DNA of 64,000 bases from Streptomyces sp. B21-105 (GCF_036898465.1 NZ_JARUMJ010000001.1:4092001-4156000), one strand, 5' to 3'; counted from the stretch's first letter, positions 1 through 8,100 are shown. Notes: generated by a model from the sequence alone, not told the origin. A program made the numbers and translations.

Positions 1-2
1 TG

Positions 3-842
3 AGCAATGACTTCCGCTTCGGCGGCGACCTCCCCGTCAACCGGCTCGGCTTCGGCGCCATGCGCCTGCCTTCCAAGGACGGCATGGGCGGTCCCGCCCG
101 CGACCCCGAGGCCGGCCGTGCCGTACTGCGCCGCGCCGTCGAACTCGGGGTCGACCACATCGACACCGCCGACTTCTACTTCAGCGCCGGCGGTGCGGTG
201 CGAGCGAACACCCTGATCCGTGAGGCCCTGCACCCCTACCCGTCCGACCTGGTCATCGCCACCAAGGTGGGCCCAGTCGTCGGCCCCGACGGCCTCTCCC
301 ACGGCACCCCGGCCGACATGCGTGGCTTTGTCGAAGCCAACCTCGACGGCCTGGGCGTGGACCGCCTCGACCTGGTCTACCTGCGCATCGGCGCCATGGA
401 ACCCCCGCAGGGTGAGTCCCTCGCCGAGCGCTTCGAGGCGCTCGCGGCGCTGCGTGAGGAGGGCCTGATCCGTCACCTCGGCCTCAGCAACGTCGACACC
501 GGTCATCTCGCGGAGGCTCGCGCCATCGCACCTGTCACTGCCGTGCAGAACCACGCCGCCCAGGGCGACGAAGCGGACGTCCTGGCCGCATGCGAGGAGT
601 CCGGCATCGCCTTCGTGCCTTTCTTCCCGGTGGGTGGCGGTCGGGAACTCGACGACGAGCGTCTGGCCAAGGTGGCGGCCCGGCACCGCGCCACCGTCCC
701 CCAGATCGGCCTGGCCCGGCTGCTGGCCTCATCGCCGGTGGCCCTGGCCATCCCGGGCACGGGATCCCTCTCCCACCTGGAGGAGAACATGGCTGCCGCC
801 GCGATCGCCCTCACCGACGAAGACCTCGCCGACCTCTCCTGA
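3..842 (+). CDS. Aldo/keto reductase, 5' end outside the window
   Basis: NAD(P)H-dependent reduction of aldehydes or ketones in the cytoplasm; the substrate is unknown. The reading frame is open to the window edge and the visible start reads SNDFRFGGDLPVNRLGFGAM, the usual N-terminal strand of the family, so only the first few codons are missing and the internal ATG at 60 is not the start. HIDTADFY carries the catalytic Asp and Tyr of the TIM barrel, and VIATKVGP carries the Lys. The C-terminal AIPGTGSLSHLEENMAAA is the cofactor-phosphate region. A second oxidoreductase follows after 27 nt on the same strand, so the two are probably co-transcribed. The family assignment is secure. Confidence 0.9.
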   Translation, partial: SNDFRFGGDLPVNRLGFGAMRLPSKDGMGGPARDPEAGRAVLRRAVELGVDHIDTADFYFSAGGAVRANTLIREALHPYPSDLVIATKVGPVVGPDGLSHGTPADMRGFVEANLDGLGVDRLDLVYLRIGAMEPPQGESLAERFEALAALREEGLIRHLGLSNVDTGHLAEARAIAPVTAVQNHAAQGDEADVLAACEESGIAFVPFFPVGGGRELDDERLAKVAARHRATVPQIGLARLLASSPVALAIPGTGSLSHLEENMAAAAIALTDEDLADLS

Positions 843-869
843 CATCGCACACGAAAGAAGCCCCCTGTC

Positions 870-1496
870 ATGAAGCTGCTGATCCTCGGTGCGACCGGTC
901 CCACCGGTCGTCATGTCCTCGACCTGGCCGTGCGATCCGGCGACTCGGTCACGGCCTTCGTCCGCAATCCGGCGGCCCTGGGTGACCTGGCCGAGCAGGT
1001 CACCACGGTCACCGGCGACGCCACCTCGCACCGCGACCTCGCCGCCGCGGCGGCCGGGCACGACGCGATCGTCTCCGCGCTCGGCAGGGGCAATTCGGTG
1101 CGCGCCGACGGCTTGTTCACGCGCGCCTCTGCGGCCGTGATCGGCGCGGCCGGAGAAGCGGGTGTCTCCCGTCTGGTGTGGCTGTCCTCGTTCGGTGTCG
1201 GCCACACCTTCGGCTGGTCGAGCAGCGCGCAGAAGCTGATCTACGGCACGCTGCTGCGGTCGATCTACGCCGACAAGGCGATCGCGGATGAGAGCATCCG
1301 CTCCAGCGGGCTGGACTGGACCGTGGTGTACCCGACCAGGCTGACCCACGGCCCCGCCAAGGGCACCTACCGGGCGGACGACCGGCTGCCGATGAAGGGC
1401 AACCCGACAATCAGCCGTGCGGACGTGGCCGCCTTCATGCACACGGCGGCACAGGGCAGCGAGTGGATCCACCGCACCGCCGTGATCTCCGACTGA
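870..1496 (+). CDS. NAD(P)H-binding oxidoreductase, atypical SDR (NmrA-like)
   Basis: The 208-residue Rossmann protein begins MKLLILGATGPTGRHV, with the GxxGxxG dinucleotide loop at residues 7-13. The mid-protein LSSFGVGHT and the later GLDWTVVYPTRLTHGP are typical of the SDR branch that includes NmrA sensors and flavin-reductase-like enzymes. The ATG at 870 is preceded by a weak AAAGAAG site. It follows the aldo/keto reductase by 27 nt and probably shares its transcript. It could be a redox sensor or a reductase, and the sequence does not decide which. Confidence 0.85.
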   Translation: MKLLILGATGPTGRHVLDLAVRSGDSVTAFVRNPAALGDLAEQVTTVTGDATSHRDLAAAAAGHDAIVSALGRGNSVRADGLFTRASAAVIGAAGEAGVSRLVWLSSFGVGHTFGWSSSAQKLIYGTLLRSIYADKAIADESIRSSGLDWTVVYPTRLTHGPAKGTYRADDRLPMKGNPTISRADVAAFMHTAAQGSEWIHRTAVISD

Positions 1497-1511
1497 GCGC
1501 CCACACCGCCC

Positions 1512-1570
1512 CCTATGACAGTCGTTATAGACGGGTGTAATATGCCGACCTCTATAACGACTGTCATAGG
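1512..1570 (+). promoter_or_regulatory. Promoter framed by two TetR-type operators
   Basis: A perfect 20-bp inverted repeat (1512-1531 and 1551-1570) frames a near-consensus promoter: -35 ATGACA at 1515-1520, a 17-bp spacer and -10 TAATAT at 1538-1543. Each arm contains an 18-bp imperfect palindrome, CTATGACAGTCGTTATAG (1513-1530) and its reverse complement (1552-1569). The same palindrome recurs twice beside the TetR gene at 2695-2747. The first copy covers the -35 box and the second covers the expected transcription start, which suits a repressor. The AGGAGG ribosome-binding site (1568-1573) overlaps the end of the second operator. Confidence 0.85.
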
Positions 1571-1578
1571 AGGATGTT

Positions 1579-2055
1579 GTGACGATCATTACCGTGAACG
1601 CCCCGAGGGGCCGCCTGAGCCTGGAGCAGCGCCGCGAGCTGGCCGAGACGCTGACGGACGCGGTACTGGTACCCGAGGTGGGACAGCCGGCTCCGGCCGC
1701 CCGCGTCGGGTTCCAGGTGCACTTCGTCGAGCGCGAGCGGGACATGATGGCGATCGGCGGACGGCTGCTTTCGGACGCCGACCAGGAACTCGACGTGATG
1801 GTGATCGACATCGCGGTCATGGACGCCGCCTGGCAGCCGGACGTACGAGGCCAGGTCATCGAACGCGTCCTTGCCGCACTGGCGGCGGCCTGCGGACTGC
1901 AGAAGCCGTCACCGACGTGGTGGGTCAACTTCCGCGTGATCGACGAGGGCAGCTGGGGCTCGTCCGGGGGCGTACTGTCCGTCCTCCCGCTCCTCGACAG
2001 CGGGGTGTTCACGGAGGAGAGGGTCAAGGCCGTCCGCGCCGCGCTGGGCGTCTGA
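1579..2055 (+). CDS. Tautomerase-superfamily-like protein without Pro-1
   Basis: 158 residues. The N-terminal TVNAPRGRLSLEQRRELAETLTDAV resembles the beta-alpha unit of 4-oxalocrotonate tautomerases. The C-terminal WWVNFRVIDEGSWGSSG resembles the second-repeat strand of fused tautomerases. The catalytic amino-terminal proline is absent, because the protein starts MTII. The GTG start at 1579 lies 5 nt after AGGAGG. It is a single gene downstream of the double-operator promoter and convergent with the tetR gene. The gene at 2791 looks related and keeps MP at its start, so the two may act on one substrate or form a heteromer. No substrate can be read from the sequence. Confidence 0.6.
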   Translation: MTIITVNAPRGRLSLEQRRELAETLTDAVLVPEVGQPAPAARVGFQVHFVERERDMMAIGGRLLSDADQELDVMVIDIAVMDAAWQPDVRGQVIERVLAALAAACGLQKPSPTWWVNFRVIDEGSWGSSGGVLSVLPLLDSGVFTEERVKAVRAALGV

Positions 2056-2082
2056 AGCCCGAGGCGTCGAGCGCGGGCCGAC

Positions 2083-2667
2083 TCAGCCCTTGATCGTGGC
2101 GAGGATCAGCGCCTGCAGTTGCTCCGCAGTGCGGTCGAGGGGCTCGATGCTGCGCTTGGCGCGGCACATGGCCACGGTCCCCTCTACGGCCGCGACGACG
2201 AGGGTGGCGAGCTGGACCGCCTCCTCGCGCTCGGCGCCATGCTCGCGCAGCGAGGCGGACAGCAGGCTCTCCCATGCGGTGAAGACGTCTGCGGCGGCTA
2301 CCACGGCGGGGGGCGTCTCGTCAGTGGGCGGCTCCTCGATGGAGACGGCGAGAACCGGGCAGCCCGCCCTGAAGTCACTGTCGACGACGATCTTGCGCCA
2401 CAGGGCGAGGAACGCCCGCAACCCGGCGACCGGCCCCGCCTCCAGCTCCTTCCGCAGACGGCGCGCGACCCACTCGCCCGTATAGCGGACGGCCTCGGTG
2501 GCCAACTGCTGCTTGCCTTCAGGGAAGTAGTGGTACGTCGAGCCGAGCGGCGCCCTGGCGTGCTTGGCCATCTCGCGGATGCTCGTCGCGTTCAGACCAC
2601 GCCGGCTGATCATGTCGGCCGCACCGGCCACAATCCGCTCGCGCGCCGCCGGGCTGGGCTTGGTCAC
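2083..2667 (-). CDS. TetR/AcrR family repressor
   Basis: The N-terminal helix-turn-helix is visible in RERIVAGAADMISRRGLNATSIREMAKHARAPLGSTYHYF. The C-terminal half, with FRAGCPVLAVSIEEPP and a helical end, resembles the LmrA/YxaF group. The frame runs up to 2691, but that GTG has no ribosome-binding site. GTG 2667 has AGAAGGG nine bases upstream and gives the natural start VTKPSPAARERI, so I prefer it. The gene lies between two operator pairs of identical sequence type, one pair directly upstream of itself. It therefore probably represses itself, the tautomerase-like gene at 1579 and the operon starting at 2791. The ligand is unknown. Confidence 0.9.
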   Translation of the reverse strand: MTKPSPAARERIVAGAADMISRRGLNATSIREMAKHARAPLGSTYHYFPEGKQQLATEAVRYTGEWVARRLRKELEAGPVAGLRAFLALWRKIVVDSDFRAGCPVLAVSIEEPPTDETPPAVVAAADVFTAWESLLSASLREHGAEREEAVQLATLVVAAVEGTVAMCRAKRSIEPLDRTAEQLQALILATIKG

Positions 2668-2694
2668 GTACACGATCCCTTCTGACCCCACTGG

Positions 2695-2747
2695 CTATAA
2701 CGGCCGTCATAGTCTAGCGTGACCGTCGCTTATAACGACCGTCATAG
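2695..2747. promoter_or_regulatory. Two TetR-type operators between divergent genes
   Basis: CTATAACGGCCGTCATAG (2695-2712) and TTATAACGACCGTCATAG (2730-2747) are 18-bp palindromes in the same orientation, with centres 35 bp apart. They match the two copies at 1513-1569, consensus YTATRACNNNNGTYATAG. They fill the space between the TetR start and the start at 2791. A possible -10 for the TetR gene is TAGACT on the minus strand between them; I see no convincing -35. Binding by the neighbouring TetR protein is inferred. Confidence 0.85.
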
Positions 2748-2790
2748 AACTGCGTCGTCGAGCGAAGAGTCGAACGAAACGAAGAGAGGT

Positions 2791-3228
2791 ATGCCCATGC
2801 CGATGATCCGGCTCACGGCCCCGGCCGGCGCCCTGACCGAACAAGGCCGCCAGAGCATCCAGCGCGACCTCGCCGCCGTACTGCTGCGCTGGGAGGGCGC
2901 ACCCGACACGGCGTTCTTCCGCGCCCAGGCGTGGAGCTACCTCACCGAACTGCCGGAAGGTGCCCAGATCACCGCCGAGGACGACGCGCCGCGCTTCCTG
3001 GTAGAGGTCACCGTCCCGCAAGGAGCCCTGTCCGAGCGCCGCAAGGCGGGCCTGGTCGAGGAGGCGACCAAGAACGTCCTGGCCGCGGCCGGCCTCGGCC
3101 CGGACGACGCCCTGCGGGTGTGGGTGCTGGTGCACGAGCAGCCCGACGGCACGTGGGGCGCGGGCGGCTCCGTCATTCGCTACGACGACCTGGTGGCATT
3201 GGCGAAGGGACAGCGCACCGATGCGTGA
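2791..3228 (+). CDS. Tautomerase-family protein
   Basis: 145 residues beginning MPMPMIRLTAPAGALTEQGR. A proline follows Met-1 (or Met-3 if translation starts at 2797), as the N-terminal catalytic proline of this superfamily requires. A second half with EVTVPQGALSERRKAGLVEE and VLVHEQPDGTWGAGG looks like the repeated beta-alpha-beta unit of fused tautomerases. An upstream in-frame GTG at 2719 lies inside the operator region and has no ribosome-binding site. The AGAGAGG at 2783-2789 supports 2791. It is the first gene of a tightly overlapping three-gene operon. Confidence 0.72.
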   Translation: MPMPMIRLTAPAGALTEQGRQSIQRDLAAVLLRWEGAPDTAFFRAQAWSYLTELPEGAQITAEDDAPRFLVEVTVPQGALSERRKAGLVEEATKNVLAAAGLGPDDALRVWVLVHEQPDGTWGAGGSVIRYDDLVALAKGQRTDA

Positions 3229-4231
3229 ACTGACCTATGTCGCCAAGCGCACCGTCGAGTGGCGCGAGGCACCCGACCCGAAACTCCAGTCCGACGGGGA
3301 GGCGATCGTCGCACCGGTGGCCGCCACCTCCTGCGACGTGGACTCCTCCATCCTGGCCGGGCACGGTTTCATCGAGCCGCCCTTTGCCCTCGGTCACGAG
3401 TGTGTCGCCCGGGTCGTCGAAAGCGGCGACGCCGTCACCGCCGTAGCCCCTGGTGACCTGGTCGTCGTCCCCTGGTCCGTCAACTGCGGTACCTGCGAGC
3501 GCTGCCGGGCCGGGCTGACCGCGCACTGCACCGCCGTCCCCTACATGGCGATGTACGGCGCACCGATCGGCGGCAGTTGGGGCGGGCTCTTCTCCGACCT
3601 GGTCCGCGTGCCCTACGCCGACGCCATGCTGGTCCCGCTACCGGCCGGGCTGGACCCGGTCGCCATGGCGTCCGCCAGCGACAACTGGTCCCTGGCCTGG
3701 CGCCTGGTCGCCCCTCACCTCGAGGCCCGCCCCGGAGCACGCGTCCTGGTCGTCGCCCGCGGCAGCATCGGCCTCTACGTGTGCGACATCGCCCGCGCGC
3801 TCGGCGCCTCCGAGGTGCTCTACGTCGACCCCGACCCCGAACACCGCACCCTGGCTCGCGCGTTCGGAGCCGCCACCGCCGAAGCCCTGGAACCGATCCC
3901 CCAGGGCTACGACATCGCCGTCGAGGCCACCGGCCGCGTCGACCAGCTCGGCCTGGCCGTCAAGTCCCTGAGTCCGGAGGGGATCTGCGAGTCGGCGGGC
4001 AACCATTTCCGCCCCGGCGAGCTGCCCCTGCTCGACATGTACCTCACCGGCGTCACCCTGCGCATCGCCCGCGACAACGTCCGCGCCCACATCCCCGACG
4101 CCCTCGAACTCGCCGCCTCCGGCAAGGTCGCCCCCGAGAAGGTCGTCTCCCACGTCATCGACTGGGAGGACCTGCCGACCGCACTGCCGGAGAAGCACCT
4201 GAAGCCGGTCTTCGTCCGGGCCGATGACTGA
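3221..4231 (+). CDS. Zinc-dependent medium-chain alcohol dehydrogenase
   Basis: NAD(P)-dependent oxidation of an alcohol or polyol. GHECVARVVESGD contains the catalytic-zinc GHE motif. CGTCERCRAGLTAHC supplies the four structural-zinc cysteines. The Rossmann half begins at ARVLVVARGSIGLY; here the usual GGGxxG loop reads ARGSIG, which may change cofactor preference. The protein has 336 residues, normal for the glucose/threonine dehydrogenase branch. The start overlaps the tautomerase stop by 8 nt, and its own stop overlaps the next start by 8 nt, so translation is coupled. Confidence 0.88.
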   Translation: MRELTYVAKRTVEWREAPDPKLQSDGEAIVAPVAATSCDVDSSILAGHGFIEPPFALGHECVARVVESGDAVTAVAPGDLVVVPWSVNCGTCERCRAGLTAHCTAVPYMAMYGAPIGGSWGGLFSDLVRVPYADAMLVPLPAGLDPVAMASASDNWSLAWRLVAPHLEARPGARVLVVARGSIGLYVCDIARALGASEVLYVDPDPEHRTLARAFGAATAEALEPIPQGYDIAVEATGRVDQLGLAVKSLSPEGICESAGNHFRPGELPLLDMYLTGVTLRIARDNVRAHIPDALELAASGKVAPEKVVSHVIDWEDLPTALPEKHLKPVFVRADD

Positions 4232-4976
4232 CCCCACCCGGCACTCACTCCACCAGCCCACCCCACCGAGAAGCCCGATGCACAGTTCCCTCACCGACCC
4301 GCCACCCATTGGCACTGCCACACAACCCACGCGAACGACAGCCGAGGAACTGGAACACCAAAGGGCGGCCATAACCCGCCTCGGCCACGAACTGCGCGCT
4401 CTGGTGGAAGCCACCGTCCGCACCGCCGCCTCCCCGGACACCCTCCACCGCGTGGCGGACGGCGTCCGTGCCATCACCAGCCAGCTGACGGGCCGACGGC
4501 GGTCGCGGGCGGAGATCCCCGAGGTGGACGAGTTCCCCACAGAGACACGTATCTACAGCCCTGTGACCGGGGCCGGGAGCCCGCTGGCCCCGCCCGTACA
4601 GGTGAAGCCCACCGCCGACGGCCTGGTGGGTCACTGCACGCTCGGCATCGCCCACGAAGGGCCGCCCGGCTACGGCCACGGCGGCATGAGCGCCATGCTC
4701 CTGGACGAACTCATGGGCCGCGCCTGCGCAGCAGCCGGAACGCCCGGCCTGACCGTCTCCCTCCAGATGCGCTACCACCGCCCGGTCCCACTGGAGACAC
4801 CTCTGCGGATCCTCGCCCGCGTCACCAGCACGGACGACCGCAAGATCTTCGTGAGCGGGTCGATCACCATCCAGACAGACCCTGACGCGATCCTCGTCAC
4901 GGCCGACGGGGTCTTCATTGCTCCCGACCCCCACCGCACTCGCACCCTGTTCCCGGGGCTGCAAGCAGAACCGTGA
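4224..4976 (+). CDS. PaaI-type hotdog thioesterase with N-terminal extension
   Basis: The hotdog fold lies in the C-terminal half. GPPGYGHGGMSAMLLDELMG is the catalytic HGG-helix segment of PaaI-like acyl-CoA thioesterases, followed by the strands VSLQMRYHRPVPLETPLRI and FVSGSITIQ. Residues 1-100 form a helical, proline-rich extension not usual in the family. ATG 4224 overlaps the dehydrogenase stop by 8 nt, so this is the last gene of the operon started at 2791. It probably hydrolyses an acyl-CoA made or used by the operon. Confidence 0.8.
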   Translation: MTDPTRHSLHQPTPPRSPMHSSLTDPPPIGTATQPTRTTAEELEHQRAAITRLGHELRALVEATVRTAASPDTLHRVADGVRAITSQLTGRRRSRAEIPEVDEFPTETRIYSPVTGAGSPLAPPVQVKPTADGLVGHCTLGIAHEGPPGYGHGGMSAMLLDELMGRACAAAGTPGLTVSLQMRYHRPVPLETPLRILARVTSTDDRKIFVSGSITIQTDPDAILVTADGVFIAPDPHRTRTLFPGLQAEP

Positions 4977-5352
4977 CCGGTCGAGAACAGAGGGCGCATC
5001 CCCCGACCACGTTTCGGCTCGCCCTTCGAGGCAAGAGGCCATCCCGCAGAAGCACTTGCATGAGCAGCGGATCCCCCGTCAAAAGCTGCTGGCAGAACGG
5101 ATCCAACACACATGGGGCCGGGAAACCGCATGAACACGCGAGAACTACGGAGGGGTGTTTTCCCAGGTCAGGCCCCTCGAAGTGGACGTTTCCGCAGGTC
5201 ACAAGCTCGCTCACGGAAAACTCCTGAAGCGGGTGTCGCAGGTTCGAATCCTGCCGGGGGCACAGAGAGACACCTGGTCAAAGGCCCTTCCGTCCAGCGG
5301 GCGGGAGGGCTCCTGCGGGACAGCGCAGATACAGCACCGGCCCCGCGGCCAC
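4977..5352. other. Intergenic stretch with a tRNA relic
   Basis: No protein gene can be supported here; the short frames lack family features and have poor starts. The only recognisable content is the tRNA-Arg 3' half at 5221-5262, annotated separately. Confidence 0.6.
5221..5262 (+). pseudogene. tRNA-Arg(CCT) 3' half, probable attachment-site scar
   Basis: The sequence reads as the 3' half of a tRNA. Anticodon loop CTCCTGA (anticodon CCT) is at 5221-5227, anticodon-stem strand AGCGG and variable loop GTGTC follow, then a perfect T arm (GCAGG, TTCGAAT, CCTGC at 5238-5254), acceptor strand CGGGGGC at 5255-5261 and discriminator A at 5262. Upstream bases cannot pair with AGCGG or CGGGGGC, so the 5' half is missing. 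Identity starting at the anticodon loop and ending at the tRNA 3' end is typical of att sites left by integrases that target tRNA genes. Confidence 0.75.
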
Positions 5353-5782
5353 CTACAGTGGCTGCTCCCACGGATTGATCACCAGAACCCCGGTTCGGGC
5401 CATGTGCTTGATGTTGCGTGTGGCCACCGTCCCGCCGTTGGCCAGGGCGGTGGCGGCGATCGGGGCGTCCGGTGGGTCGATGCTGGTACCGACGGCCTTG
5501 AGCGTCTTGTGGATGGTGAGGTAGGCGGCCGCTTCCGGTTCGCCGGTCGGTGCGGTGCGGTCACGGAATTCGTGCCGTACCGCAGCGGGGGCTTGTGCTT
5601 GACGGGCTCGCCTTGCGGGGTCCGGGGCGGCGGCAACGCCGGCCTCGATCTCGGCCACAGTGATCACGCTCAGGAAGCGGTTGGGGCCGGGCCGTGGCCC
5701 GGAACCAGGCCAGGACGCGCGGGTCGGGCTTCGCCCGGGTCGTGAGCTCGGCGACGACATTGGTGTCGAACAGGTAGATCAC
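5353..5782 (-). pseudogene. VapC-like PIN-domain toxin, frameshifted
   Basis: The N-terminal part VIYLFDTNVVAELTTRAKPDPRVLAWFRAT contains the first PIN-domain acidic residue. The rest, FLSVITVAEIEAGVAAA and then DPPDAPIAATALANGGTVATRNIKHMARTGVLVINPWE, carries the other acidic residues but in another frame. A single-base indel near 5690 separates them. GTG 5782-5780 overlaps the upstream antitoxin stop (GTGA), the usual toxin-antitoxin coupling. An intact protein would be a Mg2+-dependent RNase. I infer an inactive relic, unless the shift is a sequencing error. Confidence 0.75.
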
Positions 5783-5912
5783 TCGGCGTCCGTCTGCGCA
5801 TCGTAGGAGCGCGCGCCGAACTCCAGACCCTCGGAGGGGCGGGAGAGCAGGCACCGAACATCACCAGCCGACGCTGCCGGGGGCCGCGCTCCTCGGTAGG
5901 AAGGTCCACCAT
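5779..5912 (-). pseudogene. Antitoxin remnant upstream of the VapC-like gene
   Basis: The frame ending GLEFGARSYDAQTDAE stops at 5779 and overlaps the toxin start by 4 nt, so it is the antitoxin C-terminus. The probable start at 5912 (MVDLPTEERGPRQ) is in a different frame, so this gene also seems disrupted. Too little remains to assign the DNA-binding fold. Confidence 0.5.
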
Positions 5913-5963
5913 GCCTCGCCGGGAATACCGCTCCCTGCGACGGGCACCTCCTCGCCGACCGCC

Positions 5964-6320
5964 TCAGTCGAACCATTCCGGCTCGCCGGCGTCGATCAAC
6001 TCCCCCAGCAGGCGGTGGTCCTGGAGCGCCTGCACCAGCAGCGGTGCCAGGGCCCGCAGGGCGTCCGCGTCCTCGCCGTACGCGACGAACATGCCCGCCT
6101 CCGGGTCGAGGCCGAAGCGGCCGGTCAGTTCGGGGGCGCGTGAGCGCACAGCGGATCGTGCCACGCCGGCCCAGCCGTACCCGCAGCCGTCGTACCCGCG
6201 GTCCGTGAAGATCTTCTCGGAGTCCAGCATGTGCTGGTCGGTGAGCATGAGGCAGAAACTGCCGGGCTGGTGGTCGTACTCGAAGAAGACCAGGGGGGCG
6301 AAAGCGTCGCGATCAGTCAT
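5964..6320 (-). CDS. Imm51-like immunity protein, orphan
   Basis: 118 residues starting MTDRDAFAPLVFFEYD. The central part, with IFTDRGYDGCGYGWAGVARS and FGLDPEAGMFVAYGED, resembles the Imm51 family of polymorphic-toxin immunity proteins, which neutralise a cognate toxin in the cytoplasm. The frame can be extended to 6512, but the extension is low-complexity Ser/Arg without family likeness; ATG 6320 is preferred. No toxin gene is adjacent: its neighbours are a toxin-antitoxin relic and a phosphatase relic. The family call rests on recalled motif resemblance. Confidence 0.65.
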   Translation of the reverse strand: MTDRDAFAPLVFFEYDHQPGSFCLMLTDQHMLDSEKIFTDRGYDGCGYGWAGVARSAVRSRAPELTGRFGLDPEAGMFVAYGEDADALRALAPLLVQALQDHRLLGELIDAGEPEWFD

Positions 6321-6393
6321 GTGGCGACCGTAACGGCCGCCACTGACAATCGGACGCGCCCGCCTCCTCCCCCGCCGGCAGGCGGGAGGCGAC

Positions 6394-7010
6394 GTGTCGG
6401 GTACAGATACCGGGCCCGGGGACCACATCGAGGGTACGCAGCCGGTGCGGCTGGGGCTGTCCGTGGCCCAGGACGAGGAACTCGAGGGAGCCCAGGTGCT
6501 GCGGCTCGTCATGCGGCGAGCGGCCGCCTTCCTCGGGGGTGCCGGAGGTCTCGTCCCGTGTTCGACCCCGTCGCCCGGACCCTGACGTACTCACCGGCCG
6601 GGCATCCCCCGCCGCTCGTGTTCCATCCCGACGACACGCTCCGCTCCCCCGAGGTGGACGGCGACCCGCCGCTGGGCGCCGCGAATCCGCCTTTCAGCAC
6701 CCACCGACTGAGTCTGCCGGAGGAGAGCCTGGTGGTGCTCTGGACCGATGGTCTGGTGGAGTCCGCCGCCAGGGACATGGATCAAGGCCTTTCCGAGCTC
6801 AAGCAGACTCTGAGCGAGGCCACGACGGGGATGGGGTACTTGGCCGCGGCGCGCGAGGAGGGCGGGCAGGAGCGTCTGGAGTGCCTGTGCGACAAGATCG
6901 TCCCCGCACTCCTTCCCCCGTCAGGAACGCACGAAGGACGACGCGACCCTGCTCATGGCCCACGCCCGGTGCACCGTCGCCCATGACATCGCCACATGCA
7001 GCCTTGCCGA
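6394..7010 (+). pseudogene. SpoIIE/PP2C-type phosphatase, internally deleted and frameshifted
   Basis: From about 6560, FDPVARTLTYSPAGHPPPLVFHP, PPLGAANPPFSTHRLSLPEESLVVLWTDGLVES and LECLCDKIVPALLP match the last third of streptomycete SpoIIE-family serine phosphatases. The expected end DDATLLMAHAR lies in another frame after a one-base shift near 6930. Upstream, ELEGAQVLRLVMRRAAAFLGGAGGLV (6394-6585 frame) could be the start of a GAF domain. If so, most of the GAF and the first half of the phosphatase were lost by deletion. Confidence 0.7.
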
Positions 7011-7184
7011 CGATGCCCTGGTGACGAGTGCACCGCGCCGTGTCCTCACTTGTCGTGGGCTCGCTGGTCGGATGCCGGCCGACGGGAAGAGGGCGGGAGC
7101 GAGATCAGCGTGCCGGAGGGATGGCGGACAGTACGCTGAATCCAACGGGATCGGGCCCGCAGCACAGTGTCCGGGAGGTGCTTC

Positions 7185-7751
7185 ATGGCGGCCGAGATGG
7201 TTGCCCCGGCGTGGATGCATGAGCAGATCACGGCGGAGGAGTACGAGTCCTGGTCCGAGGAGCAGTGCGCCGGCATCGAGATCGTGGACGGGATGGTCGT
7301 CGTGAGTCCGAGTGCCTCCAAGCGGCACAACCGTCTGGCCCGGATTCTGGCGAACGCCCTGGATGCCGCCGCGGGCCCGGAGTGGAACGCCGACACGGAC
7401 TCCGACGTCCGGCTTCAAGACGTCCCGCTCACCAATCGCCGCCCGGACGTCGTGGTGTACCGCGGTTACACCATCGACATCACCCCCACCCGCCCTGAGC
7501 ACGTGCTACTGGTCGCGGAGGTGGTGTCGCCAGGATCGGAGACCACCGACCGGATCGTGAAGGTCGACCAGTACGCCAAGGCAGGCATCGGCTTCTACTG
7601 GCGGATCGAGCAAGCCGCGACAGGCGTTCCTCTCGTGTACACCTACGTTCTCGACCCTGCGACGAAGGCCTACCGGGACGGAGACGTGTTCACCGGGGTC
7701 CTCAAGGCAGCGGCCCCCTTCCCGGTGGAGATCGACCTCGGCCAGATCTGA
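7185..7751 (+). CDS. Uma2 family putative restriction endonuclease
   Basis: 188-residue PD-(D/E)XK-fold protein common in multiple copies in actinomycetes and cyanobacteria. EIVDGMVVVSPSASKRHNRL is the N-terminal strand-helix, RRPDVVVYRG carries the Asp, LLVAEVVSPGSETTDR the Glu, and the Lys follows in IVKVDQYAKAGI. Nuclease activity is predicted from the fold; the cellular role is not known. ATG 7185 sits 8 nt after GGGAGG, which is better than the earlier in-frame GTG at 7167. It stands alone among pseudogenes. Confidence 0.85.
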   Translation: MAAEMVAPAWMHEQITAEEYESWSEEQCAGIEIVDGMVVVSPSASKRHNRLARILANALDAAAGPEWNADTDSDVRLQDVPLTNRRPDVVVYRGYTIDITPTRPEHVLLVAEVVSPGSETTDRIVKVDQYAKAGIGFYWRIEQAATGVPLVYTYVLDPATKAYRDGDVFTGVLKAAAPFPVEIDLGQI

Positions 7752-7763
7752 CCCTGCCCGTGC

Positions 7764-8100
7764 ACATCGCTCTGGTGCGCACGGGGCGGTGTGGTCCGTC
7801 GCCGGATCGGGTGTTGCTGGGCGCGTCGTCCGATCGCGATGCTCGCTGCATCGTGCCGGGTGGTCCTACGGGTGGGGCCGGCCATCGGCTTTTGCCGGTG
7901 CTGGGCGCCCCACTTGCTGGTGTAGGCCGGGTCCACGGCGATGATCGCGATGCCTGTGGCGTCGGCCATGGAGGTCAGCCGGGCGCGGAGCCTGCCGGTC
8001 GGCATGCCGGAGATGAGTTGCCGGAATCGGCGCTTGCGCCCGTGCTTCTCTCTGGTCTTCTCGGTCTGGAAGTCGAGGTCTTCGACTACCCGACTTCGCG
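7764..8100 (-). pseudogene. TnpB/IS605 OrfB 3' fragment
   Basis: Reading on the minus strand, VVEDLDFQTEKTREKHGRKR contains the catalytic Glu of the second RuvC motif. GIAIIAVDPAYTSKWGAQH and TTRHDAASIAIGRRA contain the conserved end of the domain and the third acidic residue. The first RuvC motif and the whole N-terminal half are absent, and the C-terminus runs without a natural stop into the end of the Uma2 gene. It is an inactive remnant of an RNA-guided-nuclease-type transposon gene; no right-end element is recognisable. Confidence 0.75.

Noticed and set aside
2719..2790. Upstream GTG start for the tautomerase gene
   Set aside because: It lies within the operator region, has no ribosome-binding site and adds 24 residues unlike the family; ATG 2791 is better.
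5160..5262. Complete tRNA gene
   Set aside because: The 3' half folds, but no upstream segment pairs with the anticodon stem or acceptor strand, and no D arm is present.
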